This document shows positions 1 to 13,009 of a DNA stretch of 64,000 nt, piece by piece. A program made the position numbers and the translations under genes. This DNA is from Haliotis asinina (taxonomy: Eukaryota > Mollusca > Gastropoda > Lepetellida > Haliotidae): contig NC_090291.1 of NCBI RefSeq assembly GCF_037392515.1, positions 2,196,501 through 2,260,500 on the forward strand, in the 5' to 3' direction. Each line of letters starts with the position of its first letter. The first letter of the stretch is position 1. The notes beneath the pieces were generated by a model. The model saw nothing but the letters and a program-made list of their open reading frames with translations, had not been told where the DNA came from and did no database searches.

Positions 1-1577
1 CATACGAGCTGGTTGCTGGTGGCCTGTTCAGGTGGCCTATGTCTGGTTGCTAATATCTAATACTCACGTAGAAAACAATAACAACGGAAATAAACAAATT
101 CATTTGGACATTAATATTTCAGACCCCGTCTTCTACAATCTAGCTGGGCCCTCCTTGTCAAATGAGCCTGTTCCTGTGGCTCTGGCGCTTTGTACAAACT
201 GAAGTTTTTTAAGGGTGAAGGGCCACTCGATTTTATGTTATACTGTAGTAAATATTTCATGTCATGACTTAATAATACTGAATGACTGACTTTAGTTTTA
301 CGCCGCTTTCAGCAATATTCCAGCAATATTCCAGCAATATTATAGCGGTGGACCCCGGAAGTGGGCTTCACAAATTGTATCCATGTGGGAAATGGAACAT
401 GGGCCTTGGGCGTGACCACATGACTTCCCAACTGTCCACATAATAAAACTGACAAAGTATCAGGCAGCCCTTTGTGGGTTTTGAGCAGCGGAAATGAGGA
501 TTGAGGAGCATTTGTCTTTCAATTTTTTTCCACACAACCACTACATTGCTGGAACATTTCTGAGTGTAGTTAAACAAACAAAACTTAAATTCAGATGTAT
601 ATTTCTCTTAAACGATTCATTGCATCACTACATCACATTGTAGTTGGTGACAAAAACTAACCTAACAACATCCAGAAACACAAGAGTCTTGTTCTTAATC
701 TTGACTAATTTATTTCATTATGTGGCAAAACACATTTTGTAAGTGTCTTGTCACTCAGACAGCCAGACCAGGACACTCTCACAATGGGCTGAAAACGCAA
801 ACAAAGAACCAATCTCTCATAGATTTATTCTCCATTTCATATAAAAATATACACATACTCACATTATATGGAGTAAACAAGTTTGCAAATAAACATGTCA
901 GTTTGCTAGTTCCTCACACTGATGCAATGTTGCACTTGACCAGAGTCTAGACAGTGGTAAGTCGGCATACTAAAGGCTTGTACACTGAACCGTGCACAGA
1001 ACATACAGGGAGGAGTTGGCCATACTTACTGTTAGGTCACATACAAAGCTAACATCATCAGTTAGAAAACATTTTATCCTATTCCAAGGTTACTTTGAAA
1101 ATGTTGAATTATGGGTTAATTCTTTTTGTGCACCCAGCCCTTCATATTCCATATTCAGCTTGAGTTTAGTTGTGATTCACTTGGAACAATCACTCATTTC
1201 ATGCCAATTTTTTAGTTCCATGTATGTGGTGAGGAAACTAGGACAATCCTCTCTTCACGTTCCCTACATTAAACTTTACGGAACGCAGTAATTTAATTAA
1301 GACAACCAACTCTTCATATTTCCAAAATATTTTCTACCCAAAACAGTTCACTGCCAAATGTGCCTAAAACATGCATATCTTAAAATAAGTGTCAACAAAA
1401 TATTTAATGATTAATGCATACACAAAATGCATAAACAAAATTAAAAATCTGAGACAACATGTTTGCTTGATTCGCCTTTCTTCAGAACAGAGATTTTCAC
1501 AGCCTTACTAGAGGACTGACACTTTGTTGATATCCCCGCGGATGTAACTGGATATCACATGGTGAAGTTCTGATAAA
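1..1577. other. Downstream flank of BLOC1S4, no gene seen
   Basis: AT-rich sequence with one SINE relic near 284-421. I see no coding exon here. Part of it may be 3' UTR of BLOC1S4 on the minus strand, because AATAAA signals on that strand occur at 1578-1583 and again further down near 820. Confidence 0.5.
284..421 (-). repeat. tRNA-derived SINE family B copy
   Basis: The reverse strand reads from a degraded tRNA-like head (GTGGTCACGCCCAAGG, then a weak B box) to the family tail GCGGCGTAAAACTAAA. The CAGCAATATTC tail block is triplicated in this copy, which is unusual for the family. Confidence 0.7.
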
Positions 1578-1583
1578 TTTATT
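1578..1583 (-). terminator. Candidate poly(A) signal of BLOC1S4
   Basis: AATAAA on the minus strand about 340 bases past the BLOC1S4 stop codon. It is the first canonical hexamer I find downstream of the stop. Usage cannot be shown from sequence alone. Confidence 0.35.
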
Positions 1584-1784
1584 TGATTTGGTTCTAAGTC
1601 ATTTCCCTGTTTTAACCTGCGTGAGCTATAAAAATAGGTCTATGAGCTACCTAAGGATCATGTTTTAATATGAGTCCATATGCACATGCTTTCATGTATA
1701 TAAACATGCATTCATTGACAAAAGTGAGCCTGCATACACATGCACACCTTGACATACACAATATGTCTATAATTGAATATGCAT

Positions 1785-1794
<10 letters not shown>

Positions 1795-1822
<28 letters not shown>

Positions 1823-1861
1823 TCACACACACCACACATACAAGACACACACGACACACAC
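1795..1861. repeat. (CA)n microsatellite
   Basis: About 13 pure CA units followed by an impure CACA-rich stretch. It lies just beyond the BLOC1S4 stop codon, inside the presumed 3' UTR. Confidence 0.95.
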
Positions 1862-1925
1862 ACTTGTAAATCACAGGAATGCAAGGAAGACCTAGACAGT
1901 TCAGTCTCATAATGATCAGCACTAA

Positions 1926-4900
1926 TCATGTCTTCCCAGCCTCTGCTGTTGATGTTGCTGTCTCCACTGATGGAGAGGCTGGGACCACACCCAGGTAGTC
2001 GCTGGTGTTGAAAATCTCAGGTTGAACAAAGCCTGGCTGTTTGGACCGACGGTCAGGATCTTGACTTCGCTTCTGTAAACCAGATGGAGATGCTTGCTGT
2101 TAGTGGATGTCCACATAGCTTAAGCCATGGAAACAGTGCATACAGTTTGTTTGTTTGTTTAATACTATACAATACTTCACCTGTAGGACAGACTTTATTT
2201 ATACAATAACTCTTGACCTGACAGTCCAGTGATCAACATTATGAGCACTAATCTATACAAGTGGGACAAGGTCACACTGGTTTGATAGGCTTGGCAAATC
2301 TAACCCCCAGATGCTGTCAGTTGCCTGTCAATGTAGGCATGGGTAAATGATGACCACTTTTAGCTTTTATGGGTTAGTTGGCCAGAGAATGGTATTGTGA
2401 TGTCAGCATATTGCTCTTATGGTGGTATATGACTGGTTCACAAACCAGCTAGGTCAGGGTGTTTGAAGCTGGACATAAGAAAAAAACCCAACTATAATAA
2501 ATTAATGACTATCATTTAGTGAGGGCAGTACTGCAATATATAGTCCAACCCCCTCCCCCACCCCTCCTTACAACTAGTTTCCATTTGGTTTTCATGTAAA
2601 CACAAAATTCGAAAAATAACAGTTTCATAAAAATTAGATATAGCTACCTGCAACCTTACAGTTTTACTACAAGTTACTTTATATCAGCTCCTAAAATATT
2701 GTGTGAAAAGTAAGACAGTACACAAAGCAGGGTCACTGGAAATGGCTGTCTCGCTGACACTATCAACATGGAACCATGCAACCAGCCACATATCCCTGCG
2801 ACCACTCCGGCACACATCTTTCATCTACAGCAGTAAATAACCACGTCTGATAGAGCATCACTCACTGGACTGACGATGGAGGATATTTTCTTCATGAAAC
2901 CACCAATAGATCCAAAGTCATCTTCTGCCTTGCTGACCAGTTCATCCATCTTGCCCACACTTTGCTTCACCACCCCCACAAACGCCTGGCATCAAGCAAC
3001 ATTGCAATAAGATACCCTTATTGTGAAACATAAAAGCATTCATTGAAATATACATACCATATTGTATAATAATAACTGATCCGTACAAGATATTAATTAA
3101 TATGTGTAAGAAAATATATTAAATTGTCCAGTGATAGGTTTTCTTACACGCCTGTGTGCAGTATTCGGAAAAACTGCTGACCTGGACACCCTTCGCTGGT
3201 TGACATAATGTCCGGCCGGCAGTTTTAAATATTTGTAGGCCCTTATGGCCTTCACTGAATTTTCTGTCAATTTCTTTTCAACCAGAATCTTTCCCATATT
3301 TGTTTATTAACATTCAAGAATCACCCATGATAACTTACACAGCAAAAGTGAGATCAGACCTGTACCTAGCCTTGTCTTGTACAGTGTTCTTGTGAACCTC
3401 ACCCCTTGCTAAGATAGAGTTAGGCTATGTGCCTCGGAACACCTCATCTATCAAGTAGGTCGGATTAGGCTATTTGTTCCGTGACTCGTCATCCTTTGCT
3501 TCGTTATTGTTAGGCTATGGACCCAGGGAAACAAACCTCAAGCTTGGAATTTGAATTCCCACATATGTTAGATACTTGATTTCTCACATGGGATTCTCAC
3601 ACACAGGCAGTGTTTGCAATAGTTCAGTTTGCCAGCTGGCAATCAGGACATGCTGTCTCATGGCGTTAAAATATACAGGCCCTGAATGAAACCTGCAGGC
3701 CCATTTTGTTAAGGTCAAACCAATACAAACAAAATACACTAAACTCTACAGTTTCACACTGTTACTACAAAATCAACTAGCAAAGACTATGGTGCACAGA
3801 AAAGTTTGTATTTCAGTAAAGCTTTGTGGTGCCATTCCGCTGCACTAAACTCATATAACCAAGGACACTCTTCACTAATATAGACACACAACTCTGCTAT
3901 GCCATGCACTGATGATGGCCAAGTGACAGTCTGAGGCCACTGTCATGTCTGCATTGTATGTTCACACACAAGTTTGGAACAAAGGCAAAAAGAATACAGC
4001 GTGTATATCCATAGTGATACCAAAAATGTGTATCCACCTGAGACTGGCAATTAAAGGCTTGGGTCCCCAGGATACCACGACATACAACACAGAAAAATGT
4101 GTATCCACCTGCGACTGACAGTTAAAGACCTGGGTCCCCAGGATACCACGACATACAACACAGAAAAATGTGTATCCACCTGCGACTGACAGTTAAAGAC
4201 CTGGGTCCCCAGGATACCACGACATATAACACAGAAAAATGTGTATCCACCTGCGACTGACAGTTAAAGACCTGGGTCCCCAGGATACCACAACATACAA
4301 CACAGAAAAATGCTAATGCTCCAGTGATGTAACAGTTTCAGCAACTGTAATACAGTCTGATATCAACCTGCCACATTCCCATCCCTTCTGAGCACAGCAA
4401 GCCATTAACCATCACCCTGCAGAAATATTGGATTTATCTCACAGCCAGTTGTATAAAAGGACATATCCCTACATCAGGGCTTGATTTAAGAGATGTTAAC
4501 CTACTTGCACCATGTTAACAAGAGCAATCATAGCTGAAAAGTGTCTAGAAATAGAAATGTTTTGGTGCAAATCAAAGTTAGAAGAAAATATGAGCTCATA
4601 TATTTATGCTAACATTGTTAGATTTCTTGTTGATGTATTTCTCATAAATTGACTTGCACCTGGTGCACTTTGTAATTTTGGGTTTCACCAGTACAAGTAA
4701 CAAAGCAGTAACTCGAGCCCTGGTAAATGTATTACAATCAGGTAAACTGAGGCAAGTAAGTGTATCTATACCTCTAGTTTGTCAATCTTCTCGAATATGG
4801 CCTCCATCTCGGCACACTTGCTCTGGATGTCAGGGACTGTCTTGTTGAGACACAGCGTTGTATCACTCCGAATCTGAAACACACTATTCACTAACACCAA

Positions 4901-5999
4901 CCTGTATGGGCGAGTGTATCCTTCGTTGCCTTAATGAACTGACAGTGTTAGCATGTGCTCTCTGACCTGCATCACCAACAGGTGCATGTGAGCAGAGACC
5001 ATTATATGTCTCTGGTGTAAGTATGTGAAGTACCATATTCATCTTTTTTGTCCAGTTCTCATTTTATCATCCACAGTGTACTGCAACATTATGTTACACA
5101 GTAACAGTTATACTGTAACAACTTAGGTTATACAGGAACCCTGTTGGACTCCAGTTATATACTTTGTCATAAATGTCAAAAGTGCAATATGTTATTATGT
5201 ACATACTACACAAGAACAGTTACACCAGAGTCAGTGAAACACATGCTGATTTAAGTACTCATGTACTGATAAAAGAAACAGAAATTCACAGTTCAGTTTC
5301 AAACATGAGCTCTTCCTGATAAATACATGACATCATAATAATTTGATTACCATAAAATGTCATCAACCAGTTTGCACAAGCCATGTCTCCCATTCAACAG
5401 TCTTACCCTCCAACGAAAAAAAAAGCTATGAAAAACTAACCAACTCATCAATTTCTCACCATGTCCACAAGCCCACAGAACTCGTCCAGTTTAGTCAGCA
5501 TGTCCTCAATACTTTCATTGAACTTGCCTTGCTGAAACATATATCCACCATGAGAAATCCACTAAGTATTACAATTGCCTGCTGTAACCATTAGGCCCAT
5601 TTAATAAAGAGCTTTTATAGTTGTAACAATCACAAGCAAATAATTTCACATCAGTTATGAAAATTCTCAGTTCATTAATTCACGGGACAACAATTACATG
5701 TCGTAAACAAAAAAGCGAGCGGTCTGCGCTACATGGCACCCTACAACAGACTGTGACATACTGCCAAAACCCACGCTTCCCCTCATCTCTCTATCCATAA
5801 CGGAATGGATCATTGAGTAACCCCGCCCCTCTATCATGTTGTCAGTTCGTACCTCCCGGGTGAGATCAAAGCTCATGTATTTACTGTAGTCGCTAGCGAG
5901 ATCCTCGACGAGCTGATTGTCGTCCATGATGACGGAGTCTGGTGTGTTGGATCGCTCATCGATCTCTGATTTCACAGATGTTTCGCTCTGAAGGTCCAT
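1926..5999 (-). CDS. BLOC1S4: BLOC-1 complex subunit 4 (cappuccino), 5 exons, 195 aa
   Basis: Subunit of BLOC-1, the cytosolic complex that sorts cargo from endosomes toward lysosome-related organelles. Minus-strand exons are 5853-5999 (49 codons), 5460-5531 (24), 4772-4873 (34), 2866-2985 (40) and 1926-2072 (48 plus TGA). All joints are GT/AG and phase 0. From memory of human BLOC1S4, SLEDLLTRVDEFVGMLDM aligns with SIEDMLTKLDEFCGLVDM here, AAEMRRIYSRIDRLEAFV with CAEMEAIFEKIDKLEAFV, and a C-terminal LFRTEDY with IFNTSDY. The centre is helical and heptad-like, as expected of a coiled-coil BLOC-1 subunit. Human protein is 217 aa, so this is full length. The start at MDLQSETS is chosen because it fits the short acidic N-terminus; an in-frame ATG at 6074 would add 25 residues. 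An ETS-like CTTCCGG sits near 6020. Introns carry a 71-bp tandem repeat and SINE debris. Confidence 0.93.
2160..2278 (-). repeat. Diverged SINE family A relic in BLOC1S4 intron 4
   Basis: Recognisable only by the block CAGTCCAGTGATCAACATTATGAGC and weak flanks. Both ends are lost. Confidence 0.4.
4026..4309. repeat. 71-bp tandem repeat, 4 units
   Basis: ATGTGTATCC recurs at 4026, 4097, 4168 and 4239, and the period ends at 4310, so there are exactly four units with no indels. Each unit has an inverted repeat CCTGGGTCCCCAGG. It lies in intron 3 of BLOC1S4, between the exons at 4772 and 2985. Confidence 0.95.
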
Positions 6000-6650
6000 G
6001 GTCGTGCACCTGACATAAACTTCCGGGCAGAGCTGACATTCAAAGGGACATAACTCTAATTGTGTTATGTTCACGCAGCCTGCGACGACACCTTGTCAAA
6101 CAGGTAACTGAGACTGGTATCGGGGTGTATTGCTCTAATTAAAATATGTTAGTGAAGAAACCGTTAATAATTTTGAGACCACCTGCATGTTAAACACAAC
6201 CTCCATGATTTAAGTTGTCATGATCTGGAAATAGGGCATTGGCGTTACGTCAGTATATGTCATGTAATTGAAGAACATGCAAACTTTCTAACTAACACTT
6301 AAACACATGCGTAGTTAAGAAAATTATACATCAACGCCGAGGTTTGTCCATGTCTCAACAACCATGAATATAACACCTTCTTGTAATCGCTAAACTCAAA
6401 CGTTTTACAAAGTTAACAAAATATTTGTACCGAATACACATGGAAACAACGCTCTCCCAGCATTAATTCTTCCTACACGTTTGTACAAAAAGGTTTGTGA
6501 TCAGGAAAGATGGTATAATCAGGTGACGTAAACCATCAGGCTCGTCAAGAGGAGAGTGCAATGTAATGTAATGCTTTGAAAAAAGCTTTATTTTGTAGAC
6601 TTTTATCATTACATTATCTGGCGATTGCGTGAATAATTACACGACTCACA
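6000..6650. other. BLOC1S4 5' flank, no other gene seen
   Basis: The first ~80 bases hold an in-frame upstream ATG (6074) and an ETS-like CTTCCGG near 6020, which suits a TATA-less housekeeping promoter. The rest is AT-rich and I recognise nothing in it. Confidence 0.4.
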
Positions 6651-7165
6651 TCTCAGTTTCAGTTTCTTTATTTCGGTTTTGTAGGCGGCTGGCCCATGCA
6701 CAATAAGGAAAACAACTTACAACATAAAGAGTAGCACATTACACAGACGGAATTACGTTAACTTGTAGCAGTGGATGGAATGGAATTTCTAAAAGTAAGG
6801 GCTTCTTTAATATAGTTAGAACCGTTAGAAAGTGTGTGGATACAAGTACTACTTATGAAACAAAAATATTTAGTCTGTTTGCTATCCATTCTAGAATACA
6901 GAAAATACCTATCTCTAATAAAATCATATGTTTTGCATTCAAACATGAAGTGAAATTCATCTTCTTTCGAGACACAGTCACACATTTTACATATCTTATC
7001 AAAATTATTATCTCGAATATTACATCTCAAAGGAAGTGCATGTACTCTGAGCAAACATACATTTCTTCTGATAGTTACTAGTATTTGACTGATGGATGAG
7101 ACATAATATCTAGCATCTAGAAACATTGGAGGTATAACATGAGGTCCTGAGTGTCCATCAAACAA
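6651..7165 (-). mobile_element. Non-LTR retrotransposon (LINE) 3' end, 5'-truncated
   Basis: The minus-strand ORF ending at 6758 has the C-terminal Cys/His segment common in animal LINE ORF2 proteins: CKMCDCVSKEDEFHFMFEC followed by R and Y residues. Below the stop comes a short 3' UTR with AATAAA (6667-6672) and a tail AAACTGAAACTGAG. Only about the last 130 codons survive, so this is a dead 5'-truncated copy. The clade cannot be assigned without the RT domain. Confidence 0.75.
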
Positions 7166-7992
7166 TCAATGGTTAGCGTTATGAACGTTCCATGTACTTC
7201 AAACAACTCTTGCGACAAGCACAGTCGACTTTTATGGCAAGAATGGTTGTTGAAGAACAACAATAATATCAATATAATAATATTGAAGGTAGTAATATCT
7301 ATAATGTGTACAGACATGACGCGCCAAACCCATGATTATAAAGAGAACATATTTGTCCCGCGTCAGGTACGTGACATTGAAGTAAATTTTCTGCCAAGTT
7401 GAGTGAGAGTAGGAAGATGTGGAAGAGCCTTTGTCTCCAGGTAATGTATATCCCCACCCAGCTGGTGTATCCCCCCTGACCGTAAATTCATGACATACCA
7501 GCAGCACACCGCCTACAGCCCCCTCAGCACCTATCGCGTGACAGATACGTAGATAACATCATACAATATGGCTGGTGGGGAAATATAAAAGGTCGGAGAT
7601 TAATTTAGTCTTTGTCAAGAAATTAGCCGAGTGGAATAAGCTGAGGGTATGTTTCCTCAAATGAGGGTCAGTAACGTCGGAGTTGAAAGAATCAGCGAGG
7701 GAGAACATACCCATCGACACCACTCGTGTGATTACAGATGTTCCTCTGGGTGCAGCGCTATAGGGCCCAGCTGATCGACTGCTTCACGGTGGGTGAGATG
7801 GAGGTCTGTCACGCAAAAGATCTTAGCCGTGAGACATATCTCCCACAGGTCCTTTCTCACCTGTGAGTGAGACATCTATTTGAGGTGGTATCTGACATAC
7901 GAGATCGAATTAAATGGTTATTACCTGTGGTCTGATCATTACTGTCTAATCTCCTGATTGTAATTTATTGATAAGTTTGCCTTACTTCACAC

Positions 7993-8060
7993 GAGTGAGT
8001 CAGTTTTTTAACACCGCTCTCGGCAATATTTAAGCTATATGGCAGAGGTCTGTAGATATC
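7993..8060 (-). repeat. SINE family A tail fragment
   Basis: Only the tail end remains: GAGTGAGTCAG, then CGGCAATATTTAAGCTATATGG and GGTCTGTA. The tRNA-like head is missing. Confidence 0.6.
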
Positions 8061-8197
8061 CCTGTGGTATAAGAATGGGACAATGTGGGTGGGGTAGGGT
8101 GCGGGAATGCGCCCCCATTTTGTCCTGAAATTTTGTTAAATGATCATTAAAACTCGGATGAAAATGAAATGTGCGTCCCCCTTTTCTCAATAGTTTG

Positions 8198-8215
8198 CCC
8201 CCCCCCCCCCCCCCC
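8198..8215. repeat. Poly-C run of 18
   Basis: Eighteen consecutive C on the plus strand. Long C runs are prone to length error in assembly, so the exact length is uncertain. Confidence 0.9.
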
Positions 8216-8794
8216 ACTTTCTCAAGACGCTGTATCCGCCCCAGAAGTATGGGGGAAACGTTCGAATAAAGTTTCACACGACGCATGAGCAGTAAGCACA
8301 AGGCAGGATGACGTCACAAATGACGTCACTTTGATAATAAGAATGGGCAAAACCATGCATCGACTTAATGCTAAAATGGTAATTTTAAGTGTTTAGGATT
8401 ATTGCTCTCAGATACCATCTATATTACAAATCGTTCTAGAATGTATCTCACTCGATTTTTATCACTAACTCATGAAATCAGATTATCGATTGGAGCGATC
8501 TGACCGTGTATTGATATCTGGAGCAGTGGGTAATGTTGTTTTAAACTACAAACAATGCACTTAAGCGGGATGTGAGAGATGATATAACAGTCAAGGCGAG
8601 GGGACTATGTTTTAGGGACATTCCTCGAATTTCTCCAGCTAAGTGGGAGTTTATACAATAGGTAAACGTGGACGTGGGTCAGATTCTAAATGATTTCCGA
8701 TTCTGAACTAATTACGTTTTCTTAAATTATGTGACAGTAGTAATTAAATGTCTTCGGTATGGATCGTTATGGAAAGTAAACTTAATGACTTCAA

Positions 8795-8873
8795 ACATTA
8801 TACCCATACGGGGAATGGAACCTGGATCCTCGGCGTGCCGATCGACGCTTTAACCACTGGGCTACCCACATGA
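8795..8873 (-). repeat. SINE family B head fragment
   Basis: On the minus strand it reads CATGTGGGTAGCCCAGTGG, GTTAAAGCG and a B box before CCCCGTATGGG. The tail is absent. Confidence 0.65.
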
Positions 8874-9876
8874 AACAATCAAGCATCAAATAAAGCATCA
8901 AAAAGAAAAAAAAAAGAAAAGAAATATTTCTGGTTGCTATTCACGCAGCATGGTGGTAGCTCGTATTGCTTACGCCACATTTGGTGGTGACACGCACGGA
9001 GATATACCGATTGCGGTGCCACACAAGACAACATGCTTTATCACCAGTCTTATGTCACCTAATAAGTCTGCAACACAAGGCAGAATTCAACGCACGCATG
9101 CTCTGTGCAGGTGCGCTCCGGCTGACAGTGGATAACAGTAGATGACCTCCGTCTGATTATCGGGGGACTATTGTCTTACCCAGTGAGTCCAGGAGATCTA
9201 AACATGATCTCTAGGACAGTGGAATGTTTGAATGCAGTGTGAGAAATAGGCAAACAGGCCTACAAGCCCGTGGCTAGTAAAAATCAATGGGTTTGGGGTC
9301 ATCAATTCATCAATCTTGTACATATATTCTGGAGGGTGATTCATTGATTTTGTACGGGAGGGCGGGCGCTCACTTTGCCCATTAATTTAAGGGTGTCATT
9401 CACATTGTACATGGAACTCCATAAAAATCATCATCACGCCCCTAGTCATAAACTATGAATGGTCCCTCAGTAAGTTAGTCGTAACTTTCAGTCATAGTTC
9501 GCCCGACTGACCACGGAATTTGAAAACATTTCGCACACTGAATGATCCCGAATGCATGAAACATGTTCTGTTTTTCTTGTAGTTCATTTCCTTTAAACGG
9601 ATCGGGGGAATCATACATACCACGACCTTCAGTGAACGTATCGTGTATCTGAGCTGCATCAAGAGATGTGGGACCAAGAGACAGAACTGTGTTTAGAACA
9701 TGATGTGCAAAAGCCGGTTTCAGTCGTCTCACTTGTCAAAAGAAGTAATGTACATGATATGTAAAACTCTGTTGAAAGTGGTTAAATAAAGTCTTCACTT
9801 CATTTTTTAGTCCCTTTCTTAAACTTGTTCAAATGACTGAAGATTTTAGTCTTTTGACCAAATGACTGATCGCTAC

Positions 9877-10107
9877 AGTGAGTTTAGTTTTACGCCGCAT
9901 TCAGCAATATTCCAGCTATATGGCGGCCATCTGTAAGTAATTGAGTCTGGACTAGACAATCCAGTGATCAACAGCGATCTGCGCATGTGGGAACTGGTGA
10001 CAAGAGTCAGCTAAGTCAGCGAGCCTCACAACGTGATCCCGTTAGTCGCCTTTTACAGCAAACATGGGTTGCTGAAGGCCTATTCTACCCCGGGACCTTC
10101 ACGGCTC
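9877..10107 (-). repeat. SINE family A, near full length
   Basis: Runs from AGTGAGTTTAGTTTTACGCC to CGGGACCTTCACGG as seen on the plus strand, so the element is transcribed leftwards. It has internal deletions relative to the copy at 45502. Confidence 0.85.
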
Positions 10108-10890
10108 TGATCGTTAAAATCTTTTCACAAAAGGACTGGTTTGACAGACTGGCCGCAACCTATATACGTGATGTGTTACATGTTCTACACAATAATTACT
10201 TTCCAAATCATTTCCAGAGAAGGAATGAAGTATGGAAGCGTATAAACCGCATCCTGGGAGAAGCATTCCCACCATCAGGATAATCTGTCCTTTTAGCATT
10301 CACCGAACTTGCAATCACATCAACCAGCTGTCCTAGTGCTCCCGAGCCGAACCAAAGATTAATCGTTCACGCAGGTTCAGGTTTATTTTAAACAAAATGA
10401 TCTTAGAGTGACGGCTGTCATAAGTCTGTGTTAAAGTACAGGTTATACCATAGTCGTAACGTTATAATCGCTTTGTATACACGGCTCCTGTCACAGAATC
10501 AGCTGTTCTCAAATCCTGTAAACGGAGAAGATTTTAGTTTTACTGATTTCATACATGAAAAAAAAACCGCACACTGACAGTAGATCTCAGTAGCAGGAGG
10601 GTGAATCTTCGCTCATCTTTCAAAATTCTTCTTGCTTTGCTCTGAAGAACTGCCTCTTTAGTTCACTTAGTATCAACAATACATAATTCCAAATTTGTAA
10701 ATCTCAGAATTTCAGCTGACTTTCAACAATCCTTGCAGGTCAGAGGCAAACCAGCTAAATCGGGCATGTCATCGTATCTCAATGACGTAGCTAGATCCCC
10801 ACAGTATACCAATCACTGGCTGGTCAGGTTCGTACACAGTTAATGGATGAACGCATATGGAAGTTGAAATATTGCTTGGTGCGGCAGTAA

Positions 10891-11053
10891 AGAGTGAGTG
10901 AGTATGACTTTACGTCACTTTTAGCATAATCCCAGCAATGTCACGGCGGGGAACACCAGGAATTAACTTAACACATTGTATCCATGTGGGGAATCGAACC
11001 CGGGTCTACGCATATATGGGTAAACGCTTTCACCACTAAGATAACCCATCGCC
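10891..11053 (-). repeat. SINE family B, near full length
   Basis: Tail AGTGAGTGAGTATGACTTTACG at left and tRNA-like head at right. The B-box complement GGGGAATCGAACCCG is intact. Confidence 0.85.
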
Positions 11054-12111
11054 CCCCATGCAGTGAAGTCAGGCGCACGCACGGGCACGGGCACGCACAC
11101 GCACACGCACACGCACACGCACACGCACACACCGTGAACAACACTGGCCGGGGTATATGGTTACAAGGCGTCCATTATTTTCTTCCTTCCTGTTATTGAT
11201 ACCGACTGTGGCCACGACACTGATGCTTGTCTACCTCCCCAACGACATCCCCGCTCTGGCAGCGTGGGCGGATAACACGTCCATCCTCTCGTGTATCTTA
11301 TCTTCAAAACAAAGTCAATTATCATAATTAACACCTGCGAGATACCTTTCGCCAACACCTGACACTTGTCTGTCCTGTCCCCGCGGCAAGCAGCGCGACT
11401 TGATGGGCTCCATTGTTTCCGGATGATGATGACGATCTTTGATATGTGAAATTTCTAAAGGCCTTAATGTAGGAAATATCCATTTGATGGGTGCCTTAGC
11501 GTTATAAAACGTTTTAGCCGATTTGACTTTTGCTTCTAGGGTCTTTGCTCTTCTACGTCTTAGAAATGGTCGTTTAAAGAATACATACGTTCTTTATGAC
11601 GACATACGCTATTGATGATCTCGTGCTGTCAAATAAATGGTTTCTTAATTTTAGCTAGCCTGTCTCTATTTACACAATTTTAAGCGCATTTACAGCTTTT
11701 GAAGCTGAAAGGTAGCAAACCCGATACTGGTAATAACGAAGAGTTAGAGAGTGAAAGTTAAGGTAAAAGCCACATAAAGTAATATTTCAGTTGGGCCAAC
11801 AAGTCAAATTTGGTTTGTTAAACCTAATGTGAAAATACATATTTGCAGTTTAGTGCGAGAGCAAACTAAACATATTCCCAGAATTTCAAATGGCCAGTGT
11901 GAATCCAAGTAGGTATTTGGGGGTATTTGGGGGTTTGAGGATCCTCTCAGAGCCTCGTGTTTGTCTTGGGACGGAAATTTGAAACTAAACTCACTCACCC
12001 ACCACCATGTTGTATGTGCATGCTGGGCCACGTGGCTGTATGCGTACTGCGTTGACCGCCTCCTGAACATGCCAATTAGAGCTCATGTCACCAGTCAGTA
12101 GACCCTACGCA
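11054..12111. other. Intergenic, simple repeat only
   Basis: Apart from the CACACG microsatellite I see no feature. Short ORFs near 11800-12070 show no family resemblance. Confidence 0.4.
11073..11132. repeat. (ACACGC)n microsatellite
   Basis: Hexamer GCACAC repeats with a GC-richer start. It abuts the head of the SINE ending at 11053. Confidence 0.9.
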
Positions 12112-12164
12112 AGGTCAGTCACGGCGAGTCCTTGGATGGGTGACCGTGTTCGGCGGCTTTCCTC
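12112..12164 (+). repeat. 5S rRNA-like 3' segment (5S-derived SINE or 5S pseudogene)
   Basis: CTTGGATGGGTGACCG at 12130-12145 matches the highly conserved 3' part of eukaryotic 5S rRNA, and GGTCAGT upstream also fits. The 5' half of 5S is not recognisable, so this is not a working 5S gene. A SINE3-type element with a 5S-derived head is the likelier source. Confidence 0.5.
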
Positions 12165-13009
12165 CTGAGAGTTCATGTGACTTATGTCCTGCTGAGTCTC
12201 ATTAACAAACTCAGACAATGTCCATCGTTTCTGCCCATCCGAATTTTCTCGTGTGAAAGCGAAAGGAGACACTACAAACAACTATGGTTAAACCGAATTG
12301 TTTCTTGAGAAATGGTTTTTACGAATGGATTTTAGTTTCAACTTTTAAAAGACTGTATTCTTTATTTAATGACGAGATTTAGGCAGCATGTCGATCGTTA
12401 ACTAGGACGGCACCGACTCCCCTTTTAGAAGAGGGCGTACAGTGATTCATAATTCACATGACTCTCTGGTTACACCGATTATTTGGTGTTTGCGCCTATT
12501 AAGTGTATTTTTTGTACCGTACAATGTGACTGATATAATATTAAGTCCGTACCAGACCGCCAAACGTTTCCAGCAGCCGAGCCTTGTTTTGAGATTTCCT
12601 TGATTTCCAGATTTCCCTTTGTCAGTGCACGCTGTACGACGTGTTTGCAAGGATTGGAAGGAACGTAGTGTTGCAATATACAAGTTATTAGACATCAAAT
12701 GCTAGTGATTATTATTTATATATCTAGTTGAATGATTTGATGTCATTTGGGGACGTGTCATTGTACTAAGTTACGCAAGAGGACTGAACAGTCGGCAGGA
12801 AAGGTGTGTGTTATGTAATCAATGTTTTGACTTGCAGAACAAAGCAAAAATGACACATATGGTGTCATCCTACACAAGTGAGCAAAAATATGTCTGTTCA
12901 CCCGTCAGTCACTGGGAACCCGGGGGATAAGACTGACTTCCGGTATACAGAGAAAATAGATCATATTACCACCTGTCTAAAACCTGACAATTCAAGAGAT
13001 GGGAGTATG

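Larger units (their letters stand above)
7166..9876. other. Intergenic, repeats only
   Basis: Holds two SINE relics (7993-8060, 8795-8873) and a poly-C run. No exon with splice sites and family similarity could be found. Short ORFs here look random. Confidence 0.45.

Noticed and set aside
1651-1929. Overlapping ORFs on both strands with poly-Val/Cys or poly-His/Thr
   Set aside because: Produced by the CA microsatellite.
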